Below, piece by piece: positions 1 through 7,966 of a DNA stretch of 64,000 nucleotides. Each line of letters begins with the position of its first letter. Positions within the stretch are counted from its first letter, which is position 1. The notes beneath the pieces are model-generated. The model saw nothing but the letters and a program-made list of their open reading frames with translations. It made no database searches and had not been told where the DNA came from. The DNA is taken from contig NZ_CP022655.2 of the NCBI RefSeq assembly GCF_002243345.2, positions 4,830,001-4,894,000 of the forward strand, read 5' to 3'. The position numbers and the translations under genes are program-made. This DNA is from Paenibacillus sp. RUD330 (lineage in GTDB: Bacteria > Bacillota > Bacilli > Paenibacillales > Paenibacillaceae).

Positions 1-1700
1 TTCAGCACGGTGACGCCCTTGGCCGCCAGCAGGTCGCAGAACTCGTACGGAGACTTCGCGAGCGGCCGCGGAACGACGATGAGATGGCCGCCGGTGAGCA
101 GGCATCCCCACATTTCCCAGACCGAGAAATCGAAGGAGGCGGAATGGAACATTGTCCAGACATCCTTCTCGCTCAGCTTGAACTCGCCTTCGGTCGCCTC
201 GATCAGCGAGACGATGTTCGCCGAGGGCACGAGCACCCCTTTGGGCTGGCCGGAAGTCCCGGATGTGTAGATGACGTAAGCTTCCTTCGGCGCCTCGGCG
301 GGCAAGGCTGCGCCCTCCAGCTCCTCCGCCGCGGCGGAAGCCAGCTCCTCCGGAGACACCCTCCGGACAGGCCGCTCCGAGAGGATTTCCTCCGAGCGCG
401 TGACGATGAGCTCGGCCTCGGAATCCTCGATGACAAAGCGGATCCGCTCGGCCGGATAGCCGGGATCGACCGGAATATAGGTCCCGCCCGCCTTGACGAC
501 CGCGACGAGGATGACGACCAGCTCTGCCGTCTGGTCGAGCGATACGATGACTTTAGTTCCCTCCTTTACTCCGTATGAGATGAGCCTTCGGGCCATGAGA
601 TCGCTTCGGCGATCCAGATCGGTGTACGTGATCCCTCCTTCTTGGTCGGATACGGCCGGACGGTCCGGCCAGGCGGCGGCGACGGAACGGATTCGGGCCA
701 GCAGCTCTCCCGGCTGCCCCCGGCGTTGCCGCAGGACCGGGACCGGGGATGGAGACGGCTGCGGCTCCGGCAGCGGCAGGCTCCGCCAGCCGCCCTCCGG
801 GGGCTCGGCTCCGGCGAGCAGCCGCTCCAGGCAAAACCGGTAGACCTCGGCGAATTGGGCCAGGACGGCCGGATGGACGACGCTCTCGCTGGCTGCGATG
901 CGGATGGAGCGCAGGACGCCTTGGGACCGGACGGCGCTGAGGGTGACCGGCAGCGGCGGAGCGAGGCACGGGATGAACTCTCCGGCGTGATCCGGCAGGT
1001 CGACGTCGAGGATGCCGGCATCGAACCTCGCCGAACGGTCGAAGCTCTCCTCCGCCAGCAGAACCCGCCCGGCTTCGTCGAGAGTGCCCGATGCCGCCTT
1101 GCGGAAGCCCGGACCGTTTTCCTCCATATAGATGGAGGCATTTTTGGTGCCGTACCGCTCCAGCGACAGCAGCAAGGCCGCGGCGAGAGTGGAAGGCTCG
1201 GCGGCGGAATCGAGTTCCGTCAAAATCCAGCCGTGCGAGTCGGGATATGCCCCCGCGCGGTCCCAGCCCGGCAGTCCCCAGGACGGCTGCCGACCGGCAT
1301 CCAGCCGGATGCCTCCAGCATCGCCCGGCGAGTAGTCCTCGCTCTCTCCGGCGAGATAGCGGCCTGCCGCGAGCAGCCGCTCCGCCGGCACCGACTCCCG
1401 GTCGGCCGCGACGATCAAGTCGGCCTCCCCTTCTCCGCAGGTGACGAGCACGATTCTCATCTTGGCGCTCCGGCCGATCGGGCGCCGCGATTCTCTGCGG
1501 AGCCTCTCCTCCCGCTCCTCCGGGGAGCAGGCATGCTCCACCCAGCCTCGGGCGGCGGCGCGGAAGTCCGGACCGGCGTCCTTCAGCAGCAATCGCTCGC
1601 TGCGGGCGACCGCGGCCGGATCGTCCAGCCGGATGATCCATACTTGGGTTGCGGCTGCGCGGTCAAGCTCCGCAGCCGGTGCCATCCGTGTGGCGTTCAT
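1..1700 (-). CDS. Nonribosomal peptide synthetase, N-terminal part (cut by left edge)
   Basis: About 566 codons are visible and the gene continues beyond base 1. From about residue 350 there is an adenylation domain, which activates an amino acid as its AMP ester for thiotemplate peptide synthesis. It shows the A3 motif YTSGTSGQPKG near residue 478 and the A4 stretch FDFSVWEMWG near residue 520. The first three specificity positions read D-F-W, which fits the known threonine code; the other positions are off the edge. Residues 1-350 look like a condensation-type domain that has lost HHxxxDG, with DLIVAADRESV where the motif would sit. The ATG at 1700 follows a GGGGGA ribosome site, and the gene starts 15 bp after the dehydrogenase gene ends. 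The thioesterase and dehydrogenase upstream and the divergent carrier-protein transferase support a peptide natural-product cluster. Threonine is a partial inference. Confidence 0.88.
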   Translation of the reverse strand, partial: MNATRMAPAAELDRAAATQVWIIRLDDPAAVARSERLLLKDAGPDFRAAARGWVEHACSPEEREERLRRESRRPIGRSAKMRIVLVTCGEGEADLIVAADRESVPAERLLAAGRYLAGESEDYSPGDAGGIRLDAGRQPSWGLPGWDRAGAYPDSHGWILTELDSAAEPSTLAAALLLSLERYGTKNASIYMEENGPGFRKAASGTLDEAGRVLLAEESFDRSARFDAGILDVDLPDHAGEFIPCLAPPLPVTLSAVRSQGVLRSIRIAASESVVHPAVLAQFAEVYRFCLERLLAGAEPPEGGWRSLPLPEPQPSPSPVPVLRQRRGQPGELLARIRSVAAAWPDRPAVSDQEGGITYTDLDRRSDLMARRLISYGVKEGTKVIVSLDQTAELVVILVAVVKAGGTYIPVDPGYPAERIRFVIEDSEAELIVTRSEEILSERPVRRVSPEELASAAAEELEGAALPAEAPKEAYVIYTSGTSGQPKGVLVPSANIVSLIEATEGEFKLSEKDVWTMFHSASFDFSVWEMWGCLLTGGHLIVVPRPLAKSPYEFCDLLAAKGVTVL

Positions 1701-1715
1701 TATGATTCCCCCTGT

Positions 1716-2543
1716 CTATTTGGCCGAATATCCGGCATCTACGGCTACTGTCGTTCCCGTGACCCTCTGCGACCCGTCGCTTGCCAGCCAGACCATGGCT
1801 TCGGCCACATCCCTCGGCGAGACGACGGTGTTGAGCGCGACGGATTCCAGATCGATCGCCTCCTGGTCGCCCAGCCGGATGCCGAGCGAGTCCGCCACGA
1901 CCTTGGTCATATGCCCGTCCAATCGCTCGTCGTCGTACACCGGCCCCGGGCAGATGGCGTTGACCCGGATGTTCCGGGGGGCGTAGTCCAGCGCAGCCGA
2001 CTTGGTCAATCCCACCAGGCCGTGCTTCGAGGCGACATAGCCGGCAAAATGCTTGTAGCCGAGCAGTCCCGCGGTCGACGCGATATTGATGATGCTCCCG
2101 TGTCCCTGCTCCAGCATGATCGGAGCGGCCGCCTTGATGACCCTCCATGGACCCGACAGATTGACGTTCAGCAGGATGTCCCATTCCTCGCTCTCGTACA
2201 GATGAGCCGCCTTGCCGGCGGGAGCTCCAATGCCGGCGTTGTTGACGACCGCATCGATGCGGCCGAACCGGTCGACCGCCTCCTCCACGAGCTCCCGCAC
2301 CTCGTCCATCTCGCACAGATCCGCGAGGCGCGCCACTACGCTCGCTCCGGCCTCGCGGCAGCTGCGGGCGGTCGTTTCGAGCTGGTCGGACGAGGACAGC
2401 GGATACGGCACGGAATCGATGGGGACGCCGATGTCCGTGAGGACGAGATCGGCGCCCTCCTCGGCGGCCAGAATCGCGCAGGCTCTGCCAATGCCGCGGC
2501 CGGCTCCGGTAATGAGTATGACCTTGTCCTTGAGCCTAGACAT
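1716..2543 (-). CDS. SDR-family oxidoreductase resembling mycofactocin-type dehydrogenases
   Basis: A 275-residue classical short-chain dehydrogenase: glycine-rich nucleotide site TGAGRGIG near residue 12, NNAG, a catalytic serine in IASTAG and a YVASK catalytic pair. After the second strand it carries an extra segment, IDSVPYPLSSSDQL, before the next helix, and it ends VTGTTVAVDAGYSAK. Both features are typical of the carveol-dehydrogenase/mycofactocin-associated SDR subfamily, whose members hold NAD tightly. Whether a mycofactocin-like redox partner exists here cannot be seen. The ATG at 2543 overlaps the thioesterase gene by 8 bp, and the synthetase gene begins 15 bp downstream, so the three genes are probably co-transcribed. 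Its likely job is oxidation or reduction of a precursor or of the peptide product. The SDR family is sure; the subfamily is a judgement from memory of the insertion. Confidence 0.88.
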   Translation of the reverse strand: MSRLKDKVILITGAGRGIGRACAILAAEEGADLVLTDIGVPIDSVPYPLSSSDQLETTARSCREAGASVVARLADLCEMDEVRELVEEAVDRFGRIDAVVNNAGIGAPAGKAAHLYESEEWDILLNVNLSGPWRVIKAAAPIMLEQGHGSIINIASTAGLLGYKHFAGYVASKHGLVGLTKSAALDYAPRNIRVNAICPGPVYDDERLDGHMTKVVADSLGIRLGDQEAIDLESVALNTVVSPRDVAEAMVWLASDGSQRVTGTTVAVDAGYSAK

Positions 2544-3276
2544 GTGGTTGCGCGCCCTCCTTGCCGGCCAGCTCGGAAGCCATGACGCCCGCCGCCTGCT
2601 CCGGCGTGCCGGTGATGTACATATGCTCGCCCTGCACCTCGACCAGCTTGAAGCCGCCCGTCGTGAAGTCTTCCCACCGCTCCGCCGCTTCCTTGGACAC
2701 GAACGAATCTCCGGCGGCATACAGAGCCGTAATCGGCGCCTTCAGCATGCGACCCGGCACGGCCGCATAGGTCTCGTCCATCTCGAAGTCGGCCCGAAGC
2801 GCCGGCATCAGCAGCTCCCTCAGATCCGGAATGGAAAAAGCGTGATGCGTATAGCCGGTCAGCTTGCCGACCTCCTCCAGGAACCGGTCGTCGTCATAGG
2901 ACGACATGGAATAGCTCCTCCTGCCGCCGGGAGACGAGGCCGCGCTGACGAACAGCCGGAGCACCGGCACCTTTCCGCCCGTTTCCAGCCGGCTGGCGAC
3001 CTCGAAGGCCAGCGTCGCGCCGAGGAAGCAGTGGCCGAACAGCGCCGCCGGCCTGCCGTCGCCCTGCGCCTCGATCATCTCGGCGAAATCGTCGGCCGCG
3101 TCCTGAATGCGGCGGTAAGGCTCCTCGGCGATCTGGCGCTCCCTTCCCGGCAGCTGGATGGGAACGACCTCGGCGGAACCGCCCAGCAGCTCGTTCCAGC
3201 CGTTGTAGAAGCTGGCCCCCGCCCCCGCGAATGGAAAGCAGAAAAGACGGATGTCAGATCTAGTATTTTGTGACAT
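2536..3276 (-). CDS. Type II thioesterase of the peptide synthetase operon
   Basis: A 246-residue alpha/beta hydrolase of the GrsT/SrfAD family, which clears wrongly primed or stalled carrier proteins of synthetases. The opening FCFPFAGAG and PGRERQ match the family. The acid AAGDSF and the histidine in GEHMYIT are present. The nucleophile elbow is unusual: where relatives have GHSxG, this one reads GHCFLG (Cys83), with one extra residue. The ATG at 3276 follows a GGAGGGG ribosome site; a further in-frame ATG at 3312 has none. It is the first gene of the operon with the dehydrogenase and synthetase. If the cysteine is real, it replaces the usual serine nucleophile, as in some other thioesterases. 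Confidence 0.88.
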   Translation of the reverse strand: MSQNTRSDIRLFCFPFAGAGASFYNGWNELLGGSAEVVPIQLPGRERQIAEEPYRRIQDAADDFAEMIEAQGDGRPAALFGHCFLGATLAFEVASRLETGGKVPVLRLFVSAASSPGGRRSYSMSSYDDDRFLEEVGKLTGYTHHAFSIPDLRELLMPALRADFEMDETYAAVPGRMLKAPITALYAAGDSFVSKEAAERWEDFTTGGFKLVEVQGEHMYITGTPEQAAGVMASELAGKEGAQPHV

Positions 3277-3562
3277 AAATGTATCACCCCTCCAAATTTT
3301 GATCTTTTTCATTATAGCTCATTTTTCGGATTCGAATAGTGATTTTTAACGGGAGGATTCGACAAGAAATGTAGGAAGGACGCGGCTTTTCCTCTATTAC
3401 CCGCGTCGAAACGGGGGGGCTTGCGGCGGGTTTTCCGCCCTGCTTCGGCGTTGTGAGATCTTGCGCCATGCCAGACGACAGGATTCGATAGAGGGCGCGT
3501 CGAAGTAGTCGTCGGAAGAGAGAAGATTTCGTAAATGGAAACGGAAGCGAGGATCTGTTGCC
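3277..3562. promoter_or_regulatory. Divergent intergenic region between thioesterase and PPTase genes
   Basis: This 286 bp gap must hold promoters for both directions. Its first 60 bases are AT-rich against the surrounding high-GC genes. I could not fix convincing -35/-10 pairs or an operator. Confidence 0.4.
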
Positions 3563-4255
3563 ATGGTGGAGATTTATGCAGTCGAGATCCCTTCCGGCAT
3601 GGAAAGCAGCCGGCTGGAGGAGCTTGCGGCCTTGGCCGGACCGGAAAAACGGAAGCGGATTCTCCGCTATCATCGGCAGGAGGACGCGCTCCGTTCGCTG
3701 GCGGCCGACCTCCTGGCGCGGACGGTGCTCATGGACAAGTGCGGCCTTGCCGCTGAGGAGATCGAGTTCGCCTGCAGCGAATACGGCAAGCCATTCCTGC
3801 GCAGCGGCGGGAGCTGGGCGTTCAACGTCTCCCACGCGGGGAAATGGGCCGTAGGCGCCTTCTCGCAGCGGGCCGAGGTCGGCATCGATGTCGAGGAGAT
3901 CCTTCCTGCCGCCATGGAGATCGCCGGGTCGTTTTTCGCGCCTGCGGAAGTCGGCTACCTGCAGTCTTGTCCGCCCGACGAGAGGCTGGCGCTTTTCTAC
4001 GACCTGTGGACGCTCAAGGAAAGCTATGTCAAATTCGTGGGCAAAGGCCTGTCGCTGCCGCTGGATTCGTTCGCCATGCGGATAGGAACGGACCGTTCCA
4101 TCTCCGTCGACTCGGCTCTGCCCATGGCGGCTCATTTCCGCCAGTACGAGCTCGACCCCGCCTACAAGCTGTCGGTCTGCTCCGGCGTTCCTGACTTCGC
4201 CGGCCAGGTTGATGTCGTTTACTTTGCGGAGCTGGAGGAGCGGCTGGGTCGGTGA
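3563..4255 (+). CDS. Sfp-type 4'-phosphopantetheinyl transferase
   Basis: A 230-residue protein that moves the phosphopantetheine arm of CoA onto carrier domains, activating synthetases such as the neighbouring one. Family motifs appear in order: YGKPFL near 74, FNVSHAGKW near 87, VGIDVEEI (metal-binding Asp109 and Glu111), FFAPAEVGYL, and WTLKESYVKFVGKGL with the catalytic Glu153 and lysines. Length and motif spacing fit the Sfp group rather than the short AcpS group. The ATG at 3563 has a GAGG site 10 bases upstream. It is divergent from the synthetase operon, an arrangement common in peptide natural-product clusters. It is followed by a strong terminator. Confidence 0.95.
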   Translation: MVEIYAVEIPSGMESSRLEELAALAGPEKRKRILRYHRQEDALRSLAADLLARTVLMDKCGLAAEEIEFACSEYGKPFLRSGGSWAFNVSHAGKWAVGAFSQRAEVGIDVEEILPAAMEIAGSFFAPAEVGYLQSCPPDERLALFYDLWTLKESYVKFVGKGLSLPLDSFAMRIGTDRSISVDSALPMAAHFRQYELDPAYKLSVCSGVPDFAGQVDVVYFAELEERLGR

Positions 4256-4280
4256 GGCTGTGCCGGATGGCTGCGCATCC

Positions 4281-4319
4281 AAAAAAGGGAAGCCCCTGCG
4301 GCGGGGCTCCCCTTTTTTT
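4281..4319 (+). terminator. Rho-independent terminator of the PPTase gene
   Basis: GGGAAGCCCC pairs with GGGGCTCCCC around a short loop and is followed by seven T. It lies 25 bp after the stop codon. Confidence 0.9.
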
Positions 4320-4331
4320 GGTCGCGACAAC

Positions 4332-4364
4332 AAAAAATCCCCGCGGAAGAAATTCCGCGGGGAT
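4332..4364 (-). terminator. Rho-independent terminator of the MFS gene
   Basis: On the minus strand ATCCCCGCGG and CCGCGGGGAT form a 10-bp stem followed by TTTTTT, just after the efflux gene. Confidence 0.9.
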
Positions 4365-4378
4365 GATGTTCAGAACAA

Positions 4379-5998
4379 TCAATTCGTGCCGGGCTCCGGC
4401 TTCGAGCCGGCTTCGGCCGCGACCACGGCGTCCTGCGCCTGGTTCGTCGTCCGCAGCGGAAGCTCCTTCAGGAAGAACACCAGCACCAGCGAGATGCAGA
4501 GCACGCCTGTGCCGGTCGCGAACACAAGCGACAGCGTGTCGCCGAGCGCATCGCGGATACGGTCGATCATCTGGACGAAGATGACCCGCGCCTCTTCCGG
4601 AAGGCTCTTTTCGGTCGCTTCAATCAGCGGCCTGTTCATGAGCGTCTGCGGATTCGCGAACTCGACCATCTTCTTGGCGACCTCCGGATCCAGCTTGCTG
4701 AGATCCGGCGCATCCGCGGATGTCAGCGCCTGCTTCAGATGGCGGGCCAGGTTGTTGGACATGACCGTTCCCATGACGGCGATGCCGATCGTGCCGCCCA
4801 GGTTCCGGAACAGCTGCGAGGAGGCCGTAGCGACGCCAAGCTCCTTGTGGGATACGGCGTTCTGCGTCGCCAGCGAGAATACCGGCATGCCCATCCCGAG
4901 GCCGACGCCGAAGATGCACATGCTGAGCACGGCCATCCAGACGCTGTTCATGATGATCATGATGCCCATGCCGAGGATCATGATCGGCACGCCGATCAGC
5001 GCGTAGCGCTTGTACTTGCCGCTCTTGGAGATGCGCTGGCCGATCAGGGCGCTGGTGACGACCATGAAGATCGACATCGGCATCGTGACATAACCGGCGT
5101 AGGTGGCGGAAATGCCGAGCACGCCCTGGACGAAGAAGCTCAGGTAGATCATCGCACCCATCAGGCCGAAGTTCATGAAGAAGCCGATGATGTTCGATAC
5201 GGTCACAACGCCGTTCTTGAACAGATGGAGCGGCAGGATCGGGTTTTTGGCATACCGTTCGATGAAGACGAAGATAACCCCCGACAGGATGGCTCCTCCG
5301 ATCAGGCTGAGAATTTCAGGCGAGCCCCAGTCGTACTTCGTGCCAGCCCAGGAGAAGGCGAGCAGCAGCGGCACGATGGTCGTCGTCATGAACAGGGAAC
5401 CGAGGTAGTCGACCTTCTCCCCCGGCTTCCGCTCCACTTTCGGGAACAGCATCAGGATCATGACGAAGGCCACGATGCCGAGCGGCAGGAAGATCCAGAA
5501 CAGCCAGTGCCAATCCATATGATCGACGAGATAGCCGCCGAGCGTCGGGCCGATGACGCTGGAGAAGCCGAATACGGCTGTCATCAGACCCATCCATTTG
5601 CTCCGCTCCCGCGGAGGGAACAGGTCGCCTACCGCCATGAAGGCGGTGGACTGGATGATGCCGGCGCCGATGCCTTGGATACCGCGGTAAATGATGAACT
5701 GGAACACATCGCTCGAGGTGCCCGTCAGGAACGCCCCGATGATGAACAGCAGGATGCCGATCAGGATGAACGGCTTGCGGCCGAACATATCGGACAGCTT
5801 GCCGACGAGAATCGTAGCGATGGTGGACGTCAGCAGGTAGATGTTGATCGTCCAGGTGTAGTAGTCCATTCCGTCCAGGATGGAGATGATTCTCGGCATC
5901 GCTGTACTGGTGATGGTCTGGTTGATGGCGGCGAAGAACATGGCCGCCATGACAGCGATCATGATGGATAGCTTCCGCTTGTGGGATAAATGTTCCAT
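4379..5998 (-). CDS. DHA2-family multidrug efflux MFS transporter (14 TM)
   Basis: A 539-residue membrane protein with the length and about 14 hydrophobic segments of the EmrB/QacA drug:H+ antiporter family. The loop after the second helix reads GKLSDMFGRK (MFS motif A), and the antiporter motif C appears as GFSSVIGPTLGGYLVD near residue 145. It probably exports toxic compounds using the proton gradient. It starts 32 bp after the marR gene on the same strand, so the two form an operon in which the repressor most likely senses a pump substrate. The left end carries its own terminator. The substrate cannot be read from the sequence; its nearness to the peptide synthetase leaves product export or immunity open as a possibility. 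Confidence 0.93.
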   Translation of the reverse strand: MEHLSHKRKLSIMIAVMAAMFFAAINQTITSTAMPRIISILDGMDYYTWTINIYLLTSTIATILVGKLSDMFGRKPFILIGILLFIIGAFLTGTSSDVFQFIIYRGIQGIGAGIIQSTAFMAVGDLFPPRERSKWMGLMTAVFGFSSVIGPTLGGYLVDHMDWHWLFWIFLPLGIVAFVMILMLFPKVERKPGEKVDYLGSLFMTTTIVPLLLAFSWAGTKYDWGSPEILSLIGGAILSGVIFVFIERYAKNPILPLHLFKNGVVTVSNIIGFFMNFGLMGAMIYLSFFVQGVLGISATYAGYVTMPMSIFMVVTSALIGQRISKSGKYKRYALIGVPIMILGMGIMIIMNSVWMAVLSMCIFGVGLGMGMPVFSLATQNAVSHKELGVATASSQLFRNLGGTIGIAVMGTVMSNNLARHLKQALTSADAPDLSKLDPEVAKKMVEFANPQTLMNRPLIEATEKSLPEEARVIFVQMIDRIRDALGDTLSLVFATGTGVLCISLVLVFFLKELPLRTTNQAQDAVVAAEAGSKPEPGTN

Positions 5999-6030
5999 GA
6001 TGTCTCTCTCTTCTCCCTTTTAACTGTAGG

Positions 6031-6450
6031 TTAGGATTCCGATGTCAGCTTCTCCATCAGCTCCGTAATCGTGACGACTTCCTCCGGCGTCAGCCGCGTG
6101 AGATAACGGCCAAGCAATTCGTCCCTCACCCGGTGTCCTTCCTCGAGCGCCTCCCTTCCCCTTGGCGTTATTTCCACCAGAACGGATCTGCGATCGACCG
6201 TGTCATGGTGCCGGATCACATAACCGCCGTTCTCGAGGCGGTCGATCATGACCGTGACCGCGCTCGGCTTGACCTCCATCTTCTCCGCGATCGCCGCCAG
6301 CTTGCACGGACCCTTGAGCTGGACCTGCCTGAGCATGAACATCTGGGGCAACGTCAGCGGGCTGTCCCTGAAAGCATCCGCCAGGGCGTTCTGGAGCTTG
6401 TGCGTGAAGGTCTGTACTGCTTCCTGGAAACGTTTGACCTCTGTCTCCAT
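6031..6450 (-). CDS. MarR-family transcriptional repressor
   Basis: A 139-residue winged-helix regulator. Recognisable parts are the helix-turn-helix LAAIAEKMEVKPSAVTVMIDRLENGGYVIR and the wing DRRSVLVEITPRGREAL. The ATG at 6450 has GGGGAGG seven bases upstream; the upstream in-frame ATG at 6498 lies inside the promoter spacer region and has no ribosome site. It is the first gene of the operon with the DHA2 pump. Near-identical 14-base direct repeats around its promoter are candidate binding sites, so autorepression released by a toxic ligand is the expected mode of control. Confidence 0.92.
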   Translation of the reverse strand: METEVKRFQEAVQTFTHKLQNALADAFRDSPLTLPQMFMLRQVQLKGPCKLAAIAEKMEVKPSAVTVMIDRLENGGYVIRHHDTVDRRSVLVEITPRGREALEEGHRVRDELLGRYLTRLTPEEVVTITELMEKLTSES

Positions 6451-6466
6451 GATGGCCTCCCCTTGA

Positions 6467-6504
6467 TTAAACAATAATATATTTATACAGTTTAACAATT
6501 ATAA
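6467..6504. promoter_or_regulatory. Candidate MarR operator: two direct 14-base repeats
   Basis: TTAAACAATAATAT (6467-6480) and TTTAACAATTATAA (6491-6504) match at 11 of 14 positions and are 24 bases apart. One lies in the spacer between -35 and -10, the other just downstream of -10. Their position suits repression of the marR-pump operon. Confidence 0.5.
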
Positions 6505-6510
6505 TGTCAA
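6482..6510 (-). promoter_or_regulatory. Sigma-A promoter of the marR-MFS operon
   Basis: On the minus strand TTGACA (6505-6510), a 17-base spacer and TATAAA (6482-6487) lie about 32 bases before the marR start. Confidence 0.8.
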
Positions 6511-6551
6511 ATGAATTTGGATGCCACCTGGACATATCATTCCCAGCCGCC

Positions 6552-6586
6552 AAAAAAATAAAAAGCCTTTCCTTGGAAAAGGAAAG
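6552..6586 (-). terminator. Terminator after the 92-residue membrane protein gene
   Basis: On the minus strand CTTTCC and GGAAAG form a stem followed by TTTTTATTTTTTT. Confidence 0.7.
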
Positions 6587-6605
6587 ACTTTCGCCTCCCG
6601 GGCTT

Positions 6606-6686
6606 GGCGCGGGCTGCGCCCACGGCAGCGCTCACTTCTGATGACGGCGCGGACTGCGCCTACGGCAGCCGCTCACTTCTGGTGAC
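6606..6686. repeat. Tandem 40/41-bp duplication across a gene end
   Basis: Copy one (6606-6645) and copy two (6646-6686) differ at only about four positions. Copy two holds the last codons and stop of the minus-strand gene at 6673; copy one repeats that gene end just downstream. Confidence 0.85.
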
Positions 6687-6951
6687 GGCGCGGTGCGGCC
6701 ATCCGCCAGAGCGTCCATTTGATTCCGGCGAACAGCCCCGCGATGCCCGAGAGCACGGCGGCCGCCCCGATCCACAGAGCCGTATTGCCGCCAGCGACGA
6801 CCAAATAGCTGTCGCCATACTGAAAATCATCCGACACGAAATACACTTCCCTCAACCGGAGCCAAGCGAGATAAGCCAAGCCCGCCGCTCCCACGCCCAC
6901 AGCGATTGCAGCTCCTTGCCACAGGGCTCTCTTCCAAGAAAACAGCGGCAT
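6673..6951 (-). CDS. Small membrane protein of unknown function
   Basis: A 92-residue protein with two clear hydrophobic stretches: ALWQGAAIAVGVGAAGLAYL near the N-terminus and a second ending in LSGIAGLFAGIKW. The loop between them contains LREVYFVSDDFQYGDSYL, and the tail is basic (RRHQK). I do not recognise the family. The ATG at 6951 has a GGAG nine bases upstream, which the in-frame ATG at 6966 lacks. It stands alone on its strand between the marR promoter and a 280-base gap. The last codons lie in a tandem duplication, so its 3' end has recently been rearranged. A two-helix hairpin protein is all that can be said. Confidence 0.6.
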   Translation of the reverse strand: MPLFSWKRALWQGAAIAVGVGAAGLAYLAWLRLREVYFVSDDFQYGDSYLVVAGGNTALWIGAAAVLSGIAGLFAGIKWTLWRMAAPRRHQK

Positions 6952-7198
6952 GAACAACGGCTCCATTCAGGCATCGTGCCCATATAATAGGAATGGAACA
7001 AATGCTGTATTACCCGGCCGATGTGGCCGAAAGCCACCGTTCCTCCAGAGATCTGTCTTCATGATATGGCAGCAGATTAAGGAAAAATACGAAAGCGCTC
7101 GCTGAACAATACGCAAGCGGCATCGCTCTTTGCCGCTGACGCACAGCGGAGAGTGCATGCCGAAGTCCCTCCTGGGCTCCATATAAGTACGCAAAGAG

Positions 7199-7226
7199 AA
7201 GACCGGAGGCTCATGCCCCCGGTCTT
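7199..7226 (-). terminator. Hairpin terminator after the molybdopterin oxidoreductase gene
   Basis: AAGACCGG and CCGGTCTT flank an inner GGC/GCC stem, giving a long near-perfect hairpin 24 bp past the stop codon. The T tract is weak on both strands. Confidence 0.6.
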
Positions 7227-7249
7227 TCTCCATCCCATCGAGGGATGCT

Positions 7250-7966
7250 TCAGTCATAATCCTTGTGGACCCATTCATCCTCCGGCAGCTCGAAGCCGGG
7301 CTCGGAATACCGCTGCTCGAGGAAGGGATCCGCCGTGTTGTGGAAGCCGTTGCGCTCCCAGAAGCCGGGCCTGTCCTCGGTCATGAATTCGAAGCCGCGC
7401 AGCCACTTGGCACTCTTCCAGAAGTACAGATGAGGCACGACGAGGCGCAGCGGCCCGCCGTGCTTGGCCGTGAGCGGCTCCCCTGCGAACTTGAAGGCCA
7501 GCAGGATGTCGTCGCCCATGAGATCGGCCAGCGGCAGGTTGGTCTCATAGTCATGATCGCCGTAGACCATGACATGGCGGGCATCCGGCGCAGGCTCGAT
7601 TCCGGCGAGGCTCAGGAAATCCCGGAACAGGACGCCTTCCCACTCGGTGTCCATCTTGGACCAGCGGGTCACACAGTGGATGTCCCGCGTCACGCTGACG
7701 CGGGGCAAAGCCTCGAGCTCCGCGAAGCTGAAGCTTCTCTCTCCGCCTGTTACCGCTCCGGCGACCCGCAGATCCCACTTGTCCATGTCATAGACGGGAA
7801 TCTCTCCCTCGTGGAGAATCGGGAACCGGTCGGTCACCGTCTGCCCCGGAGGCACGCGGTCGCCGTAGCGGGCGTCGGGCTTGATCTTGTTCATGATCGC
7901 CGCTGCGTTGCGCTTCAGCCGCTCGGCCTTGCCGCTCTCATACGGTGAGCCCATCACATCAGACAC
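7250..7966 (-). CDS. Sulfite oxidase-family molybdopterin-dependent oxidoreductase
   Basis: A 238-residue protein made of the oxidoreductase molybdopterin-binding domain, comparable to B. subtilis YuiH and the catalytic part of MsrP. The likely molybdenum-ligating cysteine is Cys98 in DIHCVTRWSK, with KHGGPLRLVVPHLYFWKSAKW further on as the typical cofactor-contacting segment. I see no signal peptide or twin-arginine motif, so it is probably cytoplasmic. It overlaps by 8 bp the end of the upstream 77-residue gene, so the two are translated together. Substrate unknown; methionine sulfoxide or another S- or N-oxide is possible for the family. Confidence 0.9.
   Translation of the reverse strand: MSDVMGSPYESGKAERLKRNAAAIMNKIKPDARYGDRVPPGQTVTDRFPILHEGEIPVYDMDKWDLRVAGAVTGGERSFSFAELEALPRVSVTRDIHCVTRWSKMDTEWEGVLFRDFLSLAGIEPAPDARHVMVYGDHDYETNLPLADLMGDDILLAFKFAGEPLTAKHGGPLRLVVPHLYFWKSAKWLRGFEFMTEDRPGFWERNGFHNTADPFLEQRYSEPGFELPEDEWVHKDYD

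Noticed and set aside
553-1641. Long arginine/alanine-rich frames on both strands over the synthetase region
   Set aside because: Their composition is that of shifted high-GC codons; the open frame from 1700 with adenylation motifs explains the region.
6967-7278. 103-codon minus-strand frame between the small membrane protein and oxidoreductase genes
   Set aside because: It runs through the oxidoreductase terminator hairpin, lacks a ribosome site and has odd composition.
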